Translations under genes and position numbers: made by a program
Assembly (NCBI RefSeq): GCF_013347965.1
Contig: NZ_CP048810.1
Coordinates: 6,075,501 to 6,139,500, forward strand
Direction of reading: 5' to 3'
Source of the DNA: Pseudomonas bijieensis
GTDB lineage: Bacteria > Pseudomonadota > Gammaproteobacteria > Pseudomonadales > Pseudomonadaceae
DNA: 64,000 bases
Notes under the pieces: generated by a model
Seen by the model: the letters and a program-made list of their open reading frames with translations, nothing else
What the model was told of the DNA's origin: nothing
Databases searched by the model: none
In this document: positions 53,795-62,916 of the stretch, piece by piece
Layout of the letters: every line of letters starts with the position of its first letter
How positions within the stretch are numbered: position 1 is the stretch's first letter

Positions 53795-54763
53795 TCAAGG
53801 GGCAGGGTCGCTTGTCGATCCACGGGAATTGAGGATGATCCGCACCCCCATGATCACTCCCACAAGCACAGCCGCAAGACCTGACATCTCCAGAAGTGTC
53901 GGCAGCCGACCATGAAACCACAAGCCAAGTAGCGTCGCGAACAGCGACTCCAGGGCGATCAATTGTCCGGAAAGCACCATGGGCAAACGCCGGGACGCGG
54001 CGTTCCAGGCCCAGGCCCCGACAACGGATGACATCAGCGCAATCACGAAACCCCAGAGATATAAATCCCCCGCAACGGAGACACCAAAACCCAGGCTCGG
54101 CAGTTTGAGCAGGTCGAGCGTTTGTACCGCCGGTAACAAGCACAAGGTACCGATTCCGGCGCCAGCCATCATCAGGCCCGTCCATGCGCCTGCCGCGTGG
54201 GGTGGCAGCGTTAGCAGGGCGCGCTGGTTCAACCAACTGAAGGCGAGCCACAGGAGCACGGCACCGATTGAAAACAACAAGCCCATCAGCCACGAGCCAT
54301 CGCTTGCAACGGGTTGATGGATGGCGCCGAGATTCGATAGCAGCAAACCAACCGTCAAGAAAACCAGTGGGATCGCCAGCTTTCGCCATTGGAGGGTCTT
54401 GGTCGTGGCGTTGCCCAGCAGTGCCAGCAAGACCGGCACCATTCCAATGAAGGCTGGGGTCAGCACCGGCCCGCCGAAGATGATGCCGGCGGCGATGCAG
54501 GCGCTATAGCCAAGGTAGCCGATCACGCCCAGGCCGGCGGCCAGAAGCACTTGATCGCGGCGCAGGAGCCGAAGTTGGGCGCGATAGAGCAGCACGACAC
54601 CCAGCCCCAGCGTGCCGGCGATCAGGAACCGGACGATCATCAAGTCATAGATCGTGTAGGCGCCGGTGACGTAGGGCGCAATGAAGTTCAACGCCCAGCT
54701 CAGCGTCGCGACGACTGCGAGGGCCAATCCGGCGATGAGGTTTGAGTGGGGCTTCACTGTCAC
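53795..54763 (-). CDS. EamA/DMT family transporter
   Basis: A 322-residue inner-membrane protein with ten hydrophobic helices arranged as two EamA repeats (about 10-140 and 155-295; e.g. SAAVATLSWALNFIAPYV, LYLWGFVIALMSSVVGAWAWNAASRRLPMVLSGQLIALESLF). Such proteins export amino acids, nucleosides or other metabolites. The start is GTG at 54763 (MTVKPHSN), with a further GTG two codons downstream possible. The substrate is unknown. Confidence 0.87.
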   Translation of the reverse strand: MTVKPHSNLIAGLALAVVATLSWALNFIAPYVTGAYTIYDLMIVRFLIAGTLGLGVVLLYRAQLRLLRRDQVLLAAGLGVIGYLGYSACIAAGIIFGGPVLTPAFIGMVPVLLALLGNATTKTLQWRKLAIPLVFLTVGLLLSNLGAIHQPVASDGSWLMGLLFSIGAVLLWLAFSWLNQRALLTLPPHAAGAWTGLMMAGAGIGTLCLLPAVQTLDLLKLPSLGFGVSVAGDLYLWGFVIALMSSVVGAWAWNAASRRLPMVLSGQLIALESLFATLLGLWFHGRLPTLLEMSGLAAVLVGVIMGVRIILNSRGSTSDPAP

Positions 54764-55016
54764 GCGGATTCCCCGTCAAACCACCAATGAACGTCGACTT
54801 TAAAGGGGGTACCTCGGAGTTTTTTGTCGCTGAGGGTAAGTTGTCGCAAGGTGATGTCCTTATGCGGTTCAATGGGGCTGAGCGCATCCAGTGTAGGCCG
54901 CGAAGTGACATGATTGGATGTGCAACCTGGTTTTTCCGACATCCGTTCTGCAGGTCGACGAGTAATTTCGATAGGGAAGTTCCCCTGGACGTAAAACGTT
55001 AGAAAAGGAATTCATC

Positions 55017-55577
55017 TTGGAAGCCATCCCCACGTTCCAAACCCACCGCCTCATCCTCACCCCACTTGAACTGACGGATGCGCCGGCGATTCAACGGTTA
55101 TTTCCACACTGGGAAGTGGTCCGTTACCTGGATAGCCGCGTGCCCTGGCCTTACCCGGATGACGGTGCGTTGACGTACGTGCGCGACCATGCGCTCCGCG
55201 CGATTGCAGCCGGACGCGAGTGGCATTGGATGATCCGTCTTGCCGAAAATCCGGCACAGAGCATCGGCAGCATCAGCCTGTACGACCAGCCCGGCAACAA
55301 CCGGGGTTTCTGGCTGGCGCCGCAATGGCAGGGGAAAGGCTACATGAGCGAAGCGTGCGAGACGATCAACGCCTATTGGTTTGAAACGCTGGAGCGTCCC
55401 GTCATGCAGGTCCCCAAGGCGGTGGGCAATGATGCTTCGCGCAGGATTTCGGAGCGCGAAGGCATGCGCATGATCGGGACGCAGCAGGGGGACTTTGTCT
55501 GTGGGACATTGCTCAAGGAAGTTTGGGAAATGACGCGTGAGGGATGGCTTAAAGCGAAAGCTTTATCGAACACCTGA
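55017..55577 (+). CDS. GNAT family N-acetyltransferase (RimJ-like), TTG start
   Basis: A 186-residue acetyltransferase of the RimJ/RimL type (TFQTHRLILTPLELTDAPAIQRLF at the start; YDQPGNNRGFWLAPQWQGKGYMSEACETINAYWF with the acetyl-CoA motif near 95-120). The start is TTG, supported by AAAAGGA eight bases upstream; no ATG with a ribosome site is available before the first family motif. RimJ-type proteins acetylate N-terminal residues or free amino substrates. Confidence 0.8.
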   Translation: MEAIPTFQTHRLILTPLELTDAPAIQRLFPHWEVVRYLDSRVPWPYPDDGALTYVRDHALRAIAAGREWHWMIRLAENPAQSIGSISLYDQPGNNRGFWLAPQWQGKGYMSEACETINAYWFETLERPVMQVPKAVGNDASRRISEREGMRMIGTQQGDFVCGTLLKEVWEMTREGWLKAKALSNT

Positions 55578-55611
55578 TTCCCACGTCGCCCAGAGCATCC
55601 CCTCGAGGTGG

Positions 55612-56616
55612 TTACTGACCCGCCAAGGGACGCCACGCGGTGGTCTGCAGATAAGGCCACTGTTTGAGCAGTAGACCGCGCGTTGTTTCTACGTCCTGCA
55701 AGGTTTCAGTGCAATTGACCATCGCGGTAAAACTGCGAGTGGTCAGCATGAAACTCTCCGATCCCATCGCCTGGCACTGCTCGCTGGCGCCGATGGGTTG
55801 GCAGAACATCGGTTGCATTTTCACGTCGTAGCCTTGGGCCCGGGTGAATGCCTGGAACTCTGGCATGGCCAGGCGAGCCGGTGTGCCGGTCAGTGCCGGG
55901 CCTTGCCAGACGGGGGTGATGAGGCCTCTTGATGGATAGTCGCTCAGTCCCTGGACTTGCCTGGCCACCGAGGGGGCCAAGCCCGATGAGTCGCCTATTT
56001 CCACCAGCACGTCGATGGGGGCCCGGTAACGCCATACCTTCAGCGGCGCTGTGAAACCAGGTCGAATACGGCTGGCGACAGCGGTCAGTTCGGCCGGGCT
56101 ATTGACCGAGGTCCCGGCAATTTGCAAAACGATATCGCCGGCCAACATGCCTGCTTTTTCAGCGCCGCTTCCTGGCACTGGCCCCAAGACCAAGACGCCG
56201 CTAACCGCGGCTAAGCCGAATTGCCGAGCCACCGTTGGTGTCACAGGGGTGATGTGCAGGCCCAATACACCCGACTGATTAGACATCGGTACGGGCATTG
56301 CCGCTGACGTCACGGGCGTTGGCGCCACCGCAACAGCACTGGGCGCAGGGACGCTGCCAGCGGAACAGTCGCGTTGTGTGGCGACCTGTTGGATCACCAG
56401 GTTGACGGGGTCGGCCGCCATGTTGGGATGTTGTTCCCAACCCCGTTTGGTAGCCAGGAACGTTTCACAATCCATGGCGTAGTAGGTCGCCGGGTCTCTG
56501 ACCTTGCGCAGGTATTCCGCTGTTTCGGCTCGCTCGGCGGCGCTGTACATGGGGTTGACGCAAGACGCCAGGAGAGGGAGGAGCACCAGCATTCCGGCAA
56601 GGCATTTTGTCGACAT
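55612..56616 (-). CDS. PDZ-domain lipoprotein (left member of a divergent pair)
   Basis: A 334-residue lipoprotein. Lipobox LLASC with Cys19 lipidated. Residues about 30-80 hold a Cys-containing helical segment (MDCETFLATKRGWEQH). A PDZ domain (about 115-215; ITPVTPTVARQFGL, VLGPVPGSGAEKAGMLAGDIVLQIAGTSVNS) is followed by an uncharacterised C-terminal region with four Cys. No protease domain accompanies the PDZ. The neighbour at 56819 has the same domain order. Function is unknown; probably periplasmic. Confidence 0.8.
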   Translation of the reverse strand: MSTKCLAGMLVLLPLLASCVNPMYSAAERAETAEYLRKVRDPATYYAMDCETFLATKRGWEQHPNMAADPVNLVIQQVATQRDCSAGSVPAPSAVAVAPTPVTSAAMPVPMSNQSGVLGLHITPVTPTVARQFGLAAVSGVLVLGPVPGSGAEKAGMLAGDIVLQIAGTSVNSPAELTAVASRIRPGFTAPLKVWRYRAPIDVLVEIGDSSGLAPSVARQVQGLSDYPSRGLITPVWQGPALTGTPARLAMPEFQAFTRAQGYDVKMQPMFCQPIGASEQCQAMGSESFMLTTRSFTAMVNCTETLQDVETTRGLLLKQWPYLQTTAWRPLAGQ

Positions 56617-56818
56617 GGGCTTCTCTGAGGTCGTGACGTTTAGGCAGGTCCAGGCAAGGTACTATTTGGCCATCATCCTGTCCAACCTCAACCAGGCACT
56701 GTGCTGTCGTGGTGATTGAGACGAGTGACATTCGGGCAAACGTGCATTCGATATACAACTTAAAGGCACTTTGCCATGATGCGGCACGATCCATTCGAAT
56801 CAAGCACCGAGAAGCGAA

Positions 56819-57982
56819 ATGTTTGCTACCGCCTTCAAATCAAGCGCCAGGCTCGCCGTTGTACTGTCTTTCACTGGCCTGACGGGCTGTGCCTCTGATG
56901 GTGGGCTCGGTGAGGCCGCAGTGGTCGGTGCGATGCTGCTTCCCATGCCGGGTGGCGTCGACACCAGCGTAATGACCAGTGCCGTAGGCCTGGCGGCCGG
57001 CGCCTACGTGGTCTCCTCGGTCGCGACTGCGGACTCTGCCAGCGTCTCTCCCGCGACTTCCACGGTCGCCGTGCCCCAAGGCCTGCCGCCCATTGACCTG
57101 CAAAAACTGGTGACCCGGGAAACACCTGACCGGTATCGCTCCAAGTCCTGTGAGTACATCGAAATGTCCCTCAGCGAGGTGCCGATGTACCAGGCAAGCG
57201 CTGAGCCGATCATGAAGCAGGTCGCCACGGCTCGAAAAGAAGCGGCCAGCCAGGTATGGCTTGAGAAGGGTTGCCAGCTTGCCAATTCACCTCGCGGTAA
57301 GATCGGCGCCAGCATCGATACCATCGATCCGAAGCGGGCCATGGCTTTGGCGCAGCCACCTGCCGGTGTTGTTGTGTTGGCGACCGTTCCGGGTAGTGGT
57401 GCTCAACAGGCCGGGATAGTGCCTCAGGACGTGATCGTGGCAGTTGATGATCGGCCTATCGCCGATTCAATCGATTTCAGGGTAGCCGTTGCAAAAGCGT
57501 CAATTGGCTCGCGGGTGAGTCTGAAAGTATGGCGAAACAACGCGTTTAGCGTCGTTCCGGTTCTGGTGGGGCCTGGCGGCACTCAAGTCTCGATGACCCC
57601 AACGGTGATGGCGAACGGTGTAGCGGCTGCGATCCCGGCGAATGCAATGTATTGCACTGCCGTGCTGACCACCCAGCATACGTACGGCGCTGCCGTCAGC
57701 CCGGTCAAATTGATCGCCGGAGTGACGAGCGACATGCAACCCTCACTCAAAAGCTATATCGCCAAAGTGAAGCAGGAACAGCCCGGCGTTTGGGGGGATT
57801 TCAAACTCAACAGTGCCGTTTGTGCCCCCGGCGCTGTTGTTTGCATGGCCGAGGCCAAGGGACCGACCGGCAAGACACAGAACGCTTTCGAGTTCTGCCA
57901 TGCGACACAAGCCAAGGCAGATGCTGAACTGGCCCAGATGCGCCAGGGGGATCCGAAAGCGGTGCTTGTTGATTGGCCTTGA
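56819..57982 (+). CDS. PDZ-domain lipoprotein (right member of a divergent pair)
   Basis: A 387-residue lipoprotein: signal and lipobox (TGLTGCAS, Cys24), an Ala/Val/Ser-rich hydrophobic region (about 35-85), a Cys-containing helical segment (SKSCEYIEMSLSEVP, similar in place to the left member's MDCETFL), a PDZ domain (about 155-250; VVLATVPGSGAQQAGIVPQDVIVAVDDRPI) and a C-terminal region with several cysteines (VCMAEA, EFCHAT). It is divergent from the first PDZ gene across 200 bases, implying shared control. Function is unknown. Confidence 0.8.
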   Translation: MFATAFKSSARLAVVLSFTGLTGCASDGGLGEAAVVGAMLLPMPGGVDTSVMTSAVGLAAGAYVVSSVATADSASVSPATSTVAVPQGLPPIDLQKLVTRETPDRYRSKSCEYIEMSLSEVPMYQASAEPIMKQVATARKEAASQVWLEKGCQLANSPRGKIGASIDTIDPKRAMALAQPPAGVVVLATVPGSGAQQAGIVPQDVIVAVDDRPIADSIDFRVAVAKASIGSRVSLKVWRNNAFSVVPVLVGPGGTQVSMTPTVMANGVAAAIPANAMYCTAVLTTQHTYGAAVSPVKLIAGVTSDMQPSLKSYIAKVKQEQPGVWGDFKLNSAVCAPGAVVCMAEAKGPTGKTQNAFEFCHATQAKADAELAQMRQGDPKAVLVDWP

Positions 57983-58109
57983 GCTGTAATCGTTCTCTGC
58001 GGTTATGATCGGACGGTTTGAAGCGCTGGAGTGCCCGTGATGCCAAGGCACTGGGCAATCATGCTTCGTGCAAAGGGCTTCATCTTCAACAGCGATCAAG
58101 GAAGACCAC

Positions 58110-58475
58110 ATGCAACCGTCACTCAATCGAATCATGCTGTATGTCCGGGACGTTCAAGCGACCTGTGATTTTTACGAGCGTCATTTCGGCTTCAGTCGTG
58201 AAAAAAAAACCGATGACCGCGTCACCGAATTGAGCCCTGCAAACGGTGGCGCGATCCTGATGGTTCACCCGGCGGGGAAGGCCGTTAAAACAGGACAAGT
58301 CACCGTGAAGCTGGTCTTTGATCTCCCGGATGTCGAGGGTTTCAAGGCCAAGTGCCTGGCCCAAGGCCTGAAATTTGGCGCTATCCACAAGGCGGACGGT
58401 TACTCTTTTGCCAACGCCAAAGACCCCGATGGTAATTCCATTTCTATCTCCAGCAGAGCGTTTGCATGCAACTGA
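58110..58475 (+). CDS. VOC (glyoxalase/bleomycin-resistance) family protein
   Basis: A 121-residue vicinal oxygen chelate protein with the usual two beta-alpha-beta-beta-beta modules (MLYVRDVQATCDFYERHFGFS... DPDGNSISISS). The metal ligands His/Glu of classical glyoxalases are not obvious at every position, so the reaction is open. The last ten bases overlap the DapF-like gene, so the two are translationally coupled and probably work together. Confidence 0.82.
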   Translation: MQPSLNRIMLYVRDVQATCDFYERHFGFSREKKTDDRVTELSPANGGAILMVHPAGKAVKTGQVTVKLVFDLPDVEGFKAKCLAQGLKFGAIHKADGYSFANAKDPDGNSISISSRAFACN

Positions 58476-59269
58476 GCTTTCATAAGATGCATGCCAATGG
58501 CGATGACTTCGTCATTGTCGATGCGCGAAATTCGGCCAACCCGGTGACAAGTGCCGTGGCCCGGTGCATGGGGGATCGGAACCGAGGTGTAGGCTTCAAC
58601 CAACTGGCGGTGCTGCTCGATTGCGACGATGCCGATGCTCGTGTGATGTTCTGGAACGCGGATGGCTCTGCATTGGACGTTTGTGGCAGCGCGACGCGGG
58701 GGGCTGCGGACCTGCTCATGCGCCAGGCAAATGTTTCTTCGGTAGTGCTGCGCACCAACCGTGGCCTGCTCACCTGCGAGCGCGTTTCAAACGGCGACAT
58801 TTGCGTCGCCATGGGCGTGCCGCTTTTTGGCTGGTCGGACATTCCCTTGGTGCAGGAGTTGGACTCCGCTGTCCTGCCACTGGCCGGCAGTCCCGCCGCA
58901 TGCAGTATGGGAAATCCTCACTGCACTTACTTTGTGGATGATCTGGCAACCATTGATATCGCGACGGTCGGCCCAGCCATCGAAACCAACGCACTATTCC
59001 CACTCAAGACCAACGTTCATTTCGTCCAGATCATCGATCGCACGCATATTCGGTTGCGTATATGGGAGCGCGGGGCGGGTATTGCACTGGGTTCAGGCTC
59101 TTGCTCGTGTGGGGCGGTTGTTAACGGGATTCGTCGTGGTTTGTTGGACAGCACCGTTGAAGTTGAATGTGATGGCGGAAGTGTGACGGTGCAGTGGGAT
59201 GGCGTGGGGACGGTTTTTCTTGTCGGGCCGGTGGAGGCGAGTTTTTCGGGGACGATGAGTCAAGGCTGA
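58466..59269 (+). CDS. DapF-like protein lacking the second catalytic Cys
   Basis: A 267-residue member of the diaminopimelate epimerase fold (MHANGDDF, GVGFNQL, NADGSALDVCGSATR, MGNPHCTYFVDD, RIWERGAGIALGSGSCSCGAV). Cys73 is kept, but by alignment with E. coli DapF the second catalytic Cys (C217, in ACGSGAC) is Ser210 here. The usual GND motif has become GDD and CGNGAR has become CGSATR. It cannot be an ordinary two-base epimerase. It may be a dehydratase, isomerase or binding protein of that fold. The housekeeping dapF would be elsewhere. It is coupled to the upstream VOC gene. Confidence 0.82.
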   Translation: MQLSFHKMHANGDDFVIVDARNSANPVTSAVARCMGDRNRGVGFNQLAVLLDCDDADARVMFWNADGSALDVCGSATRGAADLLMRQANVSSVVLRTNRGLLTCERVSNGDICVAMGVPLFGWSDIPLVQELDSAVLPLAGSPAACSMGNPHCTYFVDDLATIDIATVGPAIETNALFPLKTNVHFVQIIDRTHIRLRIWERGAGIALGSGSCSCGAVVNGIRRGLLDSTVEVECDGGSVTVQWDGVGTVFLVGPVEASFSGTMSQG

Positions 59270-59344
59270 GTCGATATGTTTTTCAACCCTGACGCAGGGA
59301 TTGCAGAACGTTATGCATCATTAAATCAAAAGGAAGTTTTACTC

Positions 59345-59791
59345 ATGTCGGAGCAACGCATTCGCGCCCTCGCTCTCTGTATCTTTCATCATCACGGAAA
59401 AATACTGGTCAACCAGTTTTACGATGCGATCAAAAAACAGACGTTTTTTCGTCCCGTAGGTGGTGGCATTGAATTCGGTGAAAGGAGCCACGATGCCATC
59501 GTCCGAGAAGTGCAGGAAGAACTGGGCACCTCGATCAGCGACCTTCGACTGATTGGCACTTTGGAAAGCATCTTTACCTACGCTGGCAAGCCGGGGCACG
59601 AGATCGTCCAAGTCTACGATGCAAGGTTTGACGACGCCGAACTCTACGCAAAGCCGTGGCTGGAAGGCTTTGAAAGCGACGGTGCATCATTCAGGGCAAC
59701 GTGGTGCTCCAGTGACAGTTTCACGGCTATATCGCCGCTGGTGCCTGAGGGGCTTTACGATTTGCTCAAGTCGGCTTCGCTCCTGGAGTGA
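59345..59791 (+). CDS. Nudix hydrolase
   Basis: A 148-residue Nudix protein. The Nudix box G-x5-E-x7-REVQEELG is complete (GGGIEFGERSHDAIVREVQEELG, about 44-66). It hydrolyses a nucleoside diphosphate linked to another group; the substrate is unknown. ATG at 59345 was chosen; an in-frame ATG at 59276 lacks a ribosome site, whereas AAGGAAG lies before 59345. It follows the DapF-like gene by 75 bases. Confidence 0.85.
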   Translation: MSEQRIRALALCIFHHHGKILVNQFYDAIKKQTFFRPVGGGIEFGERSHDAIVREVQEELGTSISDLRLIGTLESIFTYAGKPGHEIVQVYDARFDDAELYAKPWLEGFESDGASFRATWCSSDSFTAISPLVPEGLYDLLKSASLLE

Positions 59792-59916
59792 GGACGACAC
59801 GTCGGACCTGAAGCCTCCTGGGCTTGCAGAGTCTGCCCAGAAAATGCCTGAAAACCCAAGCCGAGCCCAACGCGACTGATTTACAATACCGCTCCTTCGA
59901 CAGAGGCCGGCATTTC

Positions 59917-61053
59917 GTGGATGCGTTTTCCCTTGTCTACCAACACCTGAATGCGTGGGTCATCGCGCCCGTCACCCAGCAGTTCCTCGGCATTTTCAAC
60001 CTGAACGGTCGGTTCGGAGTCCTGTTTCTCTGCGCCTCCTACGGTGTCGCCTATGGCCTGTTTCGTTTCAGAAAACACCGCCGCCTGACCGATGCTCGTT
60101 CGTTCTGGCAATTCATCGGTGGCAGCCAGGTGTATCTGCATCGTTCGGCATTGCTGGATTATCGCTACTACTTCGTACGGGCCATTCTCAAGATTGCCTT
60201 GGTGTTGCCCATTGTTCATCTGGTGGACCCGTACATTCTGCGCTCTGGAGATTACTCGGCTTTTTTCAGCAACCTCTGGGGCGCTCGTCCGCGTCTGGGG
60301 GAGAACCTTTCGCTGGCGTTGTTCTATGGGCTGGGGGTGTTCCTGGTGAAGGATTTCGTCCACTACTGGGCGCACCGGGCGTTTCATTCGCGCTGGCTCT
60401 GGGCCTTTCACAAGGTGCATCATTCGGCGCCCGTACTGGTGCCGGCCACGGCGAGTCGTGTGCATTTCGTGGAGAAGATCGTCGAGAAACTCGGTATCAC
60501 CGCCTGCCTGGGCCTGTTCGCGGGTGGTTTCTGGTATGCCTGTGGGGGGGAGATCAGTCGCTACACGTTGTTCGGTGTGACGTACCTGGTGTTCATTTTC
60601 AATAGCCTGGCGGCGAATTTGCGTCACACCCATGTCTGGCTGTCCTTTGGCCCGGTGCTGGAACACGTGCTGAACAGTCCGGCCCAGCACCAGATCCACC
60701 ACAGCGATGCGCCCCGTCATTTCAACCGCAATTTCGGCGTCAACCTGTCGCTATGGGACTGGATGTTCGGCACGCTCTATGTCACCCGTTCGCAGCCCGA
60801 GCACTTGCGTTTCGGCACCGGAGAACAGGATCACCAGCGTTACCTGACGGTGTATAGCCTGATTGTCACGCCTTTCGTCGAAACTGCTCGCAAGTGCCTG
60901 CCCACGTTTTCATATCCAGGCCAACACGCCACAATGCACGCCACGCCAGCCATCGGATCAGTGAGTGCTGAGACGAGAGAGGCCGAGCGAAATCCAGCAA
61001 GGAACGCCCATGAATTTCTTCAAGAAGCTCCTCGGTTCGTCGAAAAGTCCTGA
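59917..61053 (+). CDS. Sterol desaturase/fatty acid hydroxylase family membrane protein
   Basis: A 378-residue membrane di-iron oxygenase. The His clusters expected for the family are HYWAHRAFH (about 149-157), HKVHHS (about 165-170) and QHQIHHSDAP (about 263-272), with four to five hydrophobic segments. The best start is GTG at 59917 (VDAFSLVYQHLNAW), after gaggccgg; a TTG at 59824 is less likely. The substrate is a lipid; bacterial relatives hydroxylate fatty acids or hopanoids. It overlaps the SUFU gene by 44 bases. Confidence 0.85.
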   Translation: MDAFSLVYQHLNAWVIAPVTQQFLGIFNLNGRFGVLFLCASYGVAYGLFRFRKHRRLTDARSFWQFIGGSQVYLHRSALLDYRYYFVRAILKIALVLPIVHLVDPYILRSGDYSAFFSNLWGARPRLGENLSLALFYGLGVFLVKDFVHYWAHRAFHSRWLWAFHKVHHSAPVLVPATASRVHFVEKIVEKLGITACLGLFAGGFWYACGGEISRYTLFGVTYLVFIFNSLAANLRHTHVWLSFGPVLEHVLNSPAQHQIHHSDAPRHFNRNFGVNLSLWDWMFGTLYVTRSQPEHLRFGTGEQDHQRYLTVYSLIVTPFVETARKCLPTFSYPGQHATMHATPAIGSVSAETREAERNPARNAHEFLQEAPRFVEKS

Positions 61054-61822
61054 GCCCCAAGCCCAAGACGCGCCGCAACCCCACGAACAGAGCAACCTGA
61101 CCGAGGCTGAAGCGACCAACCTGGCCGTCCGGGAAGCCGGCGAAGCTTGCCTGGATCGTCATTGGAATTCTGTCGGCACGGTCGAGCGGGATGTCCTTTC
61201 CTACCTGATCAGCCCGAGCTTTTCCGGCGGCCCATACTGGCCTTCGACCCGCCAGGCCTACCGCGTGGTGCGCCGGGGCGACACGATTATCCTCGCCACC
61301 GAAGGCCTGTCCGATCCATTCGATGACACTGAAGGAATGGGCAACGGTTTCGAGATGGAATTGTTCGTCGAAACCGCAGATATCCCCGAGCACGCCCGCG
61401 GCGCCGTGGGTGAGGTCGATCCTTTCAAGCGCAGTTGGGTATTCGAGCTCCTGGAGCACGTTGCTAAAACAGTGGCCGACGCTGGCGGCATCACCCACCA
61501 ACTCGACCAGTACGGGGCGCTATCCCTTGAGCTTCCCGGGCTCAGCCAATCGCACCACATGAGCGATCAACTGCCCAAGCTCTTCGTGACCGATGACGAC
61601 TCTACCGGCGTCCTGCTCGGCGCTCCGGAGCCGGATTTCCCTACCCAACTGGATGACATGCCCTTGTCCCCGGTCAGATTGGTACCGGTGGTCTTGATCA
61701 CGGCGGCGGAGCTGGAATACGTCCGTTCCGGTGGGCGAGCGGCGCGGGAGGATCTGGTGAGCCGTTTGAAGGCGGCGGGCGTTGGGCACATGAGCAGCTT
61801 GCAGCGGGCGAGTGTGGTGTGA
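61010..61822 (+). CDS. Suppressor-of-fused (SUFU) domain protein
   Basis: A 270-residue protein. A 30-residue charged leader precedes the SUFU-like domain (about 60-265; FEMELFVETADIP, ...LGAPEPDFPTQLDDMPLSPVRLVPVVLITAAELEYVRSGG). Bacterial SUFU proteins are frequent immunity or regulatory partners near polymorphic toxins (Zhang et al. comparative work). No toxin is visible beside it. ATG at 61010 lies inside the end of the hydroxylase gene. Confidence 0.82.
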   Translation: MNFFKKLLGSSKSPEPQAQDAPQPHEQSNLTEAEATNLAVREAGEACLDRHWNSVGTVERDVLSYLISPSFSGGPYWPSTRQAYRVVRRGDTIILATEGLSDPFDDTEGMGNGFEMELFVETADIPEHARGAVGEVDPFKRSWVFELLEHVAKTVADAGGITHQLDQYGALSLELPGLSQSHHMSDQLPKLFVTDDDSTGVLLGAPEPDFPTQLDDMPLSPVRLVPVVLITAAELEYVRSGGRAAREDLVSRLKAAGVGHMSSLQRASVV

Positions 61823-61920
61823 GGCTTAGCGGCAATTGATCAGAAGTGAACGATCAAGAGTGTCATTGCTCGCTCTAGTGGTACCCGTCGGATTGGACAT
61901 TCAAGGACAGTGAAGCGCCC

Positions 61921-62358
61921 ATGGAATTGATTGAGGAAATTGAAAAAGCATGGGGCTGGGTCGGACTCAAACCTGCAGTAGTTATTGGGGATAACGATTT
62001 TGGCAACCTCATCATCAAAGATGCAGCGGATAGTTACTGGCGCCTGTGTCCCGAAGATCTTTGCTGTAGCCGTGTTGCCAATGATCGCGCGGAGTTTGAC
62101 GCACTCGCTCAGAGTCAGGAGTTTTTGCATGATTGGTACATGGAGGCATTGGTCAACCAGGCAAGGGATAGACTCGGCCTGCTTCGTCCTGGGTTCAAGT
62201 ATTGTCTGAAAATCCCTGCCGTGTTGGGTGGGAAGTACGAGGGGAGCAATCTGGCGATCATCTCACTTCACGAACTGGTGGCAGTTTCAGGTCACCTAGC
62301 TGAGGAAATCGACGGTTTACCCGATGGCGCACAAATCCGCCTTAGTGTTACGGAATAG
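61921..62358 (+). CDS. Tdi1/DUF1851 family T6SS-type immunity protein
   Basis: A 145-residue protein: DFGNLIIKDAADSYWRLCPEDL (about 26-47), then LHDWYMEAL and GPxLxIPAVLGGKYEGSNLAIISLHELVAVSGHLAEEIDGLPDGAQIRL, which is the DUF1851/Tdi1 C-terminal motif. Tdi1 neutralises the Tde1 DNase effector of type VI secretion. Relatives are often orphan immunity genes. No effector is in the window. The gene is directly behind SUFU. Confidence 0.8.
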   Translation: MELIEEIEKAWGWVGLKPAVVIGDNDFGNLIIKDAADSYWRLCPEDLCCSRVANDRAEFDALAQSQEFLHDWYMEALVNQARDRLGLLRPGFKYCLKIPAVLGGKYEGSNLAIISLHELVAVSGHLAEEIDGLPDGAQIRLSVTE

Positions 62359-62877
62359 CGTTTCGGGTCGAGCTTCATCGCTGTTTGGGTCATTGGAAAA
62401 TCCCCTACCTATAGCCCAGTAATGCGCACTTAAGAAAACGATGGACCTGTGGCGAGGGAGCTTGCTCCGCTTGAGTGCGCAGCACTCACAAAGGGCCGCT
62501 GCGCAGCCCAGCGGGAGCAAGCTCCCTCGCCACAGGTTGTCGGCGTGCAGGCAGGCCCATGTATTGGTTCATGACAATTCCCTGTGTTGTTGGAAAATTG
62601 TGTCAATCGAGTCGCCAAACCCGGTCGCCATCTGGGCGACGCCAAGACTATAGTCGCCACCGTAAAAAAATACGTAAGGGATTGATAGAGAAGGGGATTC
62701 CCAATCATATGTAGGATGTTTCCATAGTCGTAAGCATCCGAACTGTACGTCTTACAAATCAGCAGGGCCACCACCTACATCTTCTGCGGGCAAGAACATC
62801 ATCCCGTGCTGTGCGAATACTGGGGGCGAATGGCAGCGTTCACAGCGTTTAAGGAATGACGAGAGACGTAAAATTGA
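62359..62877. other. Intergenic region with a REP family B pair
   Basis: 519 bases. A REP B pair (62449-62471 and inverted 62510-62533) lies in the left part. The rest has no gene with support and shows lower GC than the flanks around 62650-62760. It separates the Tdi1-like gene from the damaged SMI1/KNR4 frame. Confidence 0.55.
62449..62533. repeat. REP family B inverted pair
   Basis: gtggcgagggagcttgctcc near 62449 (one base shorter afterwards) and its inverted copy ending at 62533, close to the family B copies at 3384 and 43244 in sequence. Confidence 0.85.
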
Positions 62878-62916
62878 TTGATACCGCGTCCCACCCAATA
62901 TCCTTCCGAGACATCA

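Noticed and set aside
62701..62716. A third copy of the GntR operator (caatcatatg)
   Set aside because: Only nine to ten bases match, the second arm is missing and no promoter or sugar gene follows.
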